Origin: CAVZLD01 sp963776055
GTDB lineage: Bacteria > Planctomycetota > Planctomycetia > Pirellulales > Pirellulaceae
Direction of reading: 5' to 3'
DNA: 64,000 nucleotides
Assembly (NCBI GenBank): GCA_963776055.1
Contig: CAVZLD010000014.1
Span: forward strand, 682,001-746,000
The position numbers were made by a program, and so were the translations under genes. Below, piece by piece: positions 60,388 through 64,000 of this stretch (position 1 is the stretch's first letter; each line of letters begins with the position of its first letter). The notes below the pieces were generated by a model. It did not search any database, was not told the origin of the DNA, and saw nothing but the letters and a program-made list of their open reading frames with translations.

Positions 60388-62004
60388 TCAAAGCCAGGCG
60401 GGTAGTTCTCCCGCCGGCGGAAGTTGCACCACCTCGACACGTCGGACCTCGGGGTGCGCCAGAACCGCATCGATCGCGTTCTGGGATGGGATGGAATCGA
60501 GGTTCAAGATTCCCACCGCGTCGCGACCCGGTTCCGAGCGTCCGACGGCCATCTGAGCGATGTTGATCTGGTTTGCCCCGAACGCGGTGCCGACCTTGCC
60601 GATGATGCCGGGAACGTCCTGGTGCGTAAAGACGAACAGGGTTCCGTCCAGGTAGGCTTCCAGGCGATAGTCGTCCAGCAGGATCAGCCGCGGCATGTTC
60701 TGTCCGAAGAGGGTACCGCCTGCTCGATATGAGCCTGAACTGGTCACCAGCTCTGCCAAAATCGACGCGCTAAAATCGCCGTGATCGGGGCGGCTTTCTG
60801 CGACGACTTCGATGCCCCGATCCTGCAGCAGAACTCGCGCATTCACGATGTTGACGGATTCGTCCAGAACGCTTTCCATCAAGCCGGCACAGAACGACGC
60901 AGTCAACAGGTTGGTGTCCTTGCCAGCCACTTCGCCCCGATACTTCAGGTGACAGGCGGACACGTTGCCCTCATGCCAGTGAGCGAGGAACCGTCCCAAG
61001 CGGTAAGTGACATCGAGGTATCCGCGAAGGGAACTGAGTGTTTTGGGGTCGACGGCCGCCATATTGACGGCGTGTCGAATCTCGCCGGTCTTCAGGAAAT
61101 TCACCAGCAGCTGCACCGCCTCGACAGCAACCTGCGTCTGGGCCTCCTCTGTGCTGGCTCCCAGGTGCGGTGTGCACAGGGCGCCCGGCAGACCAAACAA
61201 CGGACTCTCCGTGCACGGTTCCTCTTCGTAGACATCCAGTGCCACCCCGGCGATCTTGCCGTTGCGTAATGCGTCTGCTAGAGCCTGCTCATTGAAGATT
61301 CCCCCGCGCGCACAATTGATCAGGCGCACGCCGGGCTTCATCTTTTCGATCTGCGGTGCATCGATCAGGTTCTTCGTTTCGGGCGTCATGGGCGTGTGGA
61401 CCGTCAGGTAATCGACGTGCGGCAGGATGTCATCCACGCTGGGCGCCAATTCGATTCCGAGTTCGTCGGCACGGTCGGGCGATAGAAACGGATCAAAGCC
61501 AATGACACGCATCCCAAAGGCGATCGCCCGGGCGACGACTTCCTGTCCAATCCGGCCTAAGCCGACCACTCCGAGTGTCTTGTTGGCCAGTTGCGTGCCC
61601 ATGTACGCTTTCCGGTCCCAGCGTTTTTCGACGAGGCTTTGGTTGGCGGCCGCGATGTTTCGGGAAAGCCCCAGCATCAGCGCGAACGCGTGTTCCGCCG
61701 TGCTGACGGTGTTTCCCGTCGGCGTGTTCATCACAATGATGCCCTGGCGCGTGGCCGCTGCCTTGTCAATGTTGTCGGTGCCGACGCCCGCGCGCACGAT
61801 CGCTTTCAATCGTCGGTTGCCTTCCAAGGCTTCCGCGGTGATCTTCACGCCGCTGCGACAGATCGCCCCGTCGTACTCCGCCAGGGCCTCCTGCAGTTCC
61901 TTGCCTTTCAAGCCCGTCCGGACGTCGTGTTCCATGTCCGGGGCGGAATCGAGCAGTGCCAACCCCTCCGGGGCCAAGTTATCCAGAACGATGATTTTGC
62001 TCAT
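60388..62004 (-). CDS. serA: D-3-phosphoglycerate dehydrogenase
   Basis: About 538 residues from the Met at 62004. It has the dehydrogenase fold: VRAGVGTDNIDKAAATRQGI, the NAD motif LGVVGLGRIGQEVVARAIAF, and catalytic-site segments INCARGGIFNEQALADAL, VALDVYEEEP and TPHLGASTEEAQ. After an intervening region a C-terminal ACT domain follows (LFVFTHQDVPGIIGKVGTAF), the usual site of serine feedback. It oxidises 3-phosphoglycerate, the first step of serine synthesis. It starts 16 bases after the stop of serC, so the two form an operon. Confidence 0.96.
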   Translation of the reverse strand: MSKIIVLDNLAPEGLALLDSAPDMEHDVRTGLKGKELQEALAEYDGAICRSGVKITAEALEGNRRLKAIVRAGVGTDNIDKAAATRQGIIVMNTPTGNTVSTAEHAFALMLGLSRNIAAANQSLVEKRWDRKAYMGTQLANKTLGVVGLGRIGQEVVARAIAFGMRVIGFDPFLSPDRADELGIELAPSVDDILPHVDYLTVHTPMTPETKNLIDAPQIEKMKPGVRLINCARGGIFNEQALADALRNGKIAGVALDVYEEEPCTESPLFGLPGALCTPHLGASTEEAQTQVAVEAVQLLVNFLKTGEIRHAVNMAAVDPKTLSSLRGYLDVTYRLGRFLAHWHEGNVSACHLKYRGEVAGKDTNLLTASFCAGLMESVLDESVNIVNARVLLQDRGIEVVAESRPDHGDFSASILAELVTSSGSYRAGGTLFGQNMPRLILLDDYRLEAYLDGTLFVFTHQDVPGIIGKVGTAFGANQINIAQMAVGRSEPGRDAVGILNLDSIPSQNAIDAVLAHPEVRRVEVVQLPPAGELPAWL

Positions 62005-62020
62005 GGCAGAGATCCAACTG

Positions 62021-63139
62021 TTAGACGGAATGTTGATCACGAAACGCGCACATGAAATCTCGCAGCGCGACGACGCCGTCCCAGGTCATGGCGTTATAGA
62101 TTGATGCGCGGATGCCCCCCACGGACCGATGTCCCTTCAGGCTGTCCAACCCGTGCTGCTGTGCCTCCGCGAGGAACTTGGTTTGCAGGTCGTCATTCGG
62201 AAGGCGAAAGGTCACGTTCATTAGGCTGCGACTGTCTGGACGTGCGTGGCCCAGATAGTAGTCGGGGCTGTCGTCGATCACTCGGTAGAGCAGTTCGGCC
62301 TTCTTTTTGTTCAGTTCGTGCATCGCGGCCAAACCACCAATGTCGTGCAGCAGCCACTGCGTCACCAAGTCAACAAGGTAGACCGCGAACGTGGGCGGTG
62401 TATTGAACAGTGAGTTGTTCTCGGCCTGGAGTCGGTAGTTGAGATACCCCGGCAGAGAGTCATCGCTTCGTTCCAGTAGATCTTCGCGAATAATCACGAT
62501 GGTCACTCCGGCGGGGCCGGCGTTCTTCTGAGCGCAGGCGTAGAGCAGACCATACTTCCGGATGTCGATCGGCTTGTGCAGGAAATCGGAAGAAGCGTCA
62601 CAAACCAATGGGATGTCGCCCGGATGAGGTTCCTCCGCGAACTGCACTCCCTCGATCGTCTCGTTGGACGTGATATGCGCGTACGCCGCGTCAGCCGACC
62701 ACTGCAGCTCTGATGCGTCGGGGACATGGTCGTAACCCGATTCTCTCCCGTCCCAGACAACCTGCGTCGTCCCTTCCTTGCGGGCTTCTTGCAACGCCTT
62801 TTTGCCCCATGAGCCGGTCAGCACATAATCGGCGGGTTGTCCGCTGCCCCGCAACAGATTCATGGGAACCATCGAAAACTGGAGGCGGGCTCCGCCTTGC
62901 AGAAACAGAATTCGATAGTTCTGCGGCAGGCTCAACAGTTGCGCCAGATTCCGGGTGGCCGATTCGATGATCGCGGTGAAGGGAGCACCGCGATGACTCA
63001 TCTCCAGCACCGATGCGCCGGCCTGCGGGTAGCATAGGAGCTCCTGTTGGGCTCGTTGCAGAACCGGCAGCGGTAAGGCGGCCGGCCCCGGAGAGAAGTT
63101 GTACGCCCGATTCTGTGATTTGTCATTCTCAGCGGCCAT
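62021..63139 (-). CDS. serC: Phosphoserine aminotransferase
   Basis: About 372 residues from the Met at 63139. SerC features: YNFSPGPAALPLPVLQRAQQ, VLEMSHRGAPFTAIIES, LFLQGGARLQFSMVPMNLL, CDASSDFLHKPIDIRKYGLL and YACAQKNAGPAGVTIVII with the PLP-binding Lys. It makes phosphoserine from 3-phosphohydroxypyruvate and glutamate. It lies directly upstream of serA; the pair gives two steps of serine synthesis in one operon. Confidence 0.96.
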   Translation of the reverse strand: MAAENDKSQNRAYNFSPGPAALPLPVLQRAQQELLCYPQAGASVLEMSHRGAPFTAIIESATRNLAQLLSLPQNYRILFLQGGARLQFSMVPMNLLRGSGQPADYVLTGSWGKKALQEARKEGTTQVVWDGRESGYDHVPDASELQWSADAAYAHITSNETIEGVQFAEEPHPGDIPLVCDASSDFLHKPIDIRKYGLLYACAQKNAGPAGVTIVIIREDLLERSDDSLPGYLNYRLQAENNSLFNTPPTFAVYLVDLVTQWLLHDIGGLAAMHELNKKKAELLYRVIDDSPDYYLGHARPDSRSLMNVTFRLPNDDLQTKFLAEAQQHGLDSLKGHRSVGGIRASIYNAMTWDGVVALRDFMCAFRDQHSV

Positions 63140-63534
63140 AGTCTCGCTCGACGAACAGGTAGGTTGCCAAAGCACCGTGATTCACGGACCAGTGCAAACC
63201 GGCGATTTTACGGCTTGTTGGCGAGATTTAGAAGGACCTGGAACGGGCCGATGGAGGAATCTGTTGACGCACGGGGGCGGAAAGGCCGTCCATCGCGCGC
63301 CGGACTCCAATACTGTGTCGCGGTGCTGGGGATCCAAGCCGGATCTTTCGTCACGCGCGAGGCCGATCCCGTACAGGCACCAGCTCCGGTTCCCAACGAG
63401 AGCCAAGGGGAACGGATTCCCGAGGACCGCCGTTTCTTCCGATTCCCCGCCGTGGTACGCGGATGCCGGCCCCTCGCTCCGTACTCAGGCGGATGTAGAA
63501 GATGAGCCGAAACTCGGCCCGTCAGCCGCACGCT
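63140..63534. other. Intergenic stretch upstream of serC
   Basis: About 395 bases between the end of the TPR gene and the start of serC, both on the minus strand. The serC promoter is expected here. I see no gene. Confidence 0.5.
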
Positions 63535-64000
63535 CTACCGCTTCGTCCAGCCCTGCTGATTATCGACGGTCAGCGTTCCGGAGGGAGCCGAGCCCGGCGG
63601 AACGGCGCCGGCGGTGGTCGTGCCCGGTGGCGCAGAAGCCATCTGAAGATGTTGCTGCAGCGCCGCAATCCGCTCGGAAACCCCTGGTTGCGCTGCGTTC
63701 ATATGCTGTGCCTGCTGATAATTGCTCAACGCCTGCGCATACTGACCGGACTGCTCACGTAAACGAGCCATCGCGGCCCAGGCGCGAGAATTCGTCGGAT
63801 CGACATCGATCGCCTCCGCCAAGTAACGTTGGGCAACCTCGGTTTCTCCGAATTCTTCGTGCAACCGCGCCAGCTCGATGCGCGGGTCGGCCAGTTGAGG
63901 ACTCCGGTTCGCCCATCGTTCCAGCAAAGTAAAAGCACTCTGGGCTCGATCGGTATCCACCAACAGGACCGCCAATGCTCGATGACAAGCGACGTCGTCC
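63535..64000 (-). CDS. TPR-repeat protein, cut by the window edge
   Basis: The frame stays open to the window end, so the N-terminus is missing. The visible part is about 155 residues: TPR-like helices (SAFTLLERWANRSPQLADPR, ELARLHEEFGETEVAQRYLA, and AWAAMARLREQSGQYAQALS), then a tail rich in Pro, Gly, Ala and Thr (SAPPGTTTAGAVPPGS). TPR proteins mediate protein-protein contacts; nothing more specific can be said. Confidence 0.75.
   Translation of the reverse strand, partial: DDVACHRALAVLLVDTDRAQSAFTLLERWANRSPQLADPRIELARLHEEFGETEVAQRYLAEAIDVDPTNSRAWAAMARLREQSGQYAQALSNYQQAQHMNAAQPGVSERIAALQQHLQMASAPPGTTTAGAVPPGSAPSGTLTVDNQQGWTKR

Noticed and set aside
60388..62004. Frameshift in serA or serC
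   Set aside because: Both frames are intact from start to stop, showing that errors are not uniform over the window.
1..64000. tRNA, rRNA, CRISPR arrays and riboswitches
   Set aside because: I looked in the intergenic regions for tRNA-like arms, spaced direct repeats and conserved rRNA segments and saw none; I cannot run a covariance search.

Overview
The window looks like chromosome from a member of the Planctomycetota, probably of the Pirellulales type. Evidence is the coupled PSD1-cytochrome / DUF1501 pair (15164-18725), a DUF1559-type protein (13397-14983), several PEP-CTERM proteins with dockerin-like C-termini (5582-6838, 34310-42878), a giant lamin-tail/CotH protein opening with a LEPR-XLL-like motif (43142-49663), and an intergenic palindrome of a type I associate with Pirellulales. 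I found no rRNA, tRNA, CRISPR array, transposase gene or phage gene.

Layout. 0-7.6 kb (minus strand): a Cys-rich secreted protein, a Wza-like polysaccharide export protein, an AsmA/TamB-like protein probably translationally coupled to an upstream PEP-CTERM/dockerin protein, and a small membrane protein. 7.7-15 kb (plus): a large secreted protein of unknown function, then an ECF-type sigma factor, a one-TM protein and a secreted protein in overlapping order, then the DUF1559 protein. 15-25 kb: PSD1/DUF1501 pair, flavin reductase, VanZ-domain protein, and a sugar-acid operon (galactonate-type dehydratase, KDPG/KDPGal-type aldolase, PfkB kinase). 25-34 kb: Hsp20, ABC-F ATPase, MiaE, an HNH protein, a NIPSNAP-like protein and unknowns, with several intergenic repeats. 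34.3-49.7 kb: three tandem PEP-CTERM proteins, each with three copies of a roughly 200-residue module, followed by the CotH/LTD protein that carries a tenth copy. 49.9-57.4 kb: adenosine-kinase-like PfkB protein, ThpR, RecA, an S1C-type protein lacking the usual catalytic His, and AlaRS. 57.5-64 kb (minus): thiol peroxidase, BON protein, M48 peptidase, SerA, SerC and a TPR protein cut by the window edge.

Quality caveat. About fifty single-base frameshifts break otherwise well conserved genes, including recA (five) and alaS (four). Almost all are extra bases, and they are concentrated between 31.7 and 57.2 kb. A 524-bp block shared by two paralogs differs in length by exactly four bases, at four one-base insertions in one copy. 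I read these as sequencing or assembly errors and annotate each such gene as one CDS across its breaks. Proteins described for those genes are reconstructions.

Functional themes: surface and exported proteins (PEP-CTERM, dockerin-like, CotH/LTD, polysaccharide export, AsmA-like), sugar-acid catabolism, serine biosynthesis (serC-serA), and DNA repair/translation housekeeping (recA, alaS, miaE, thpR).
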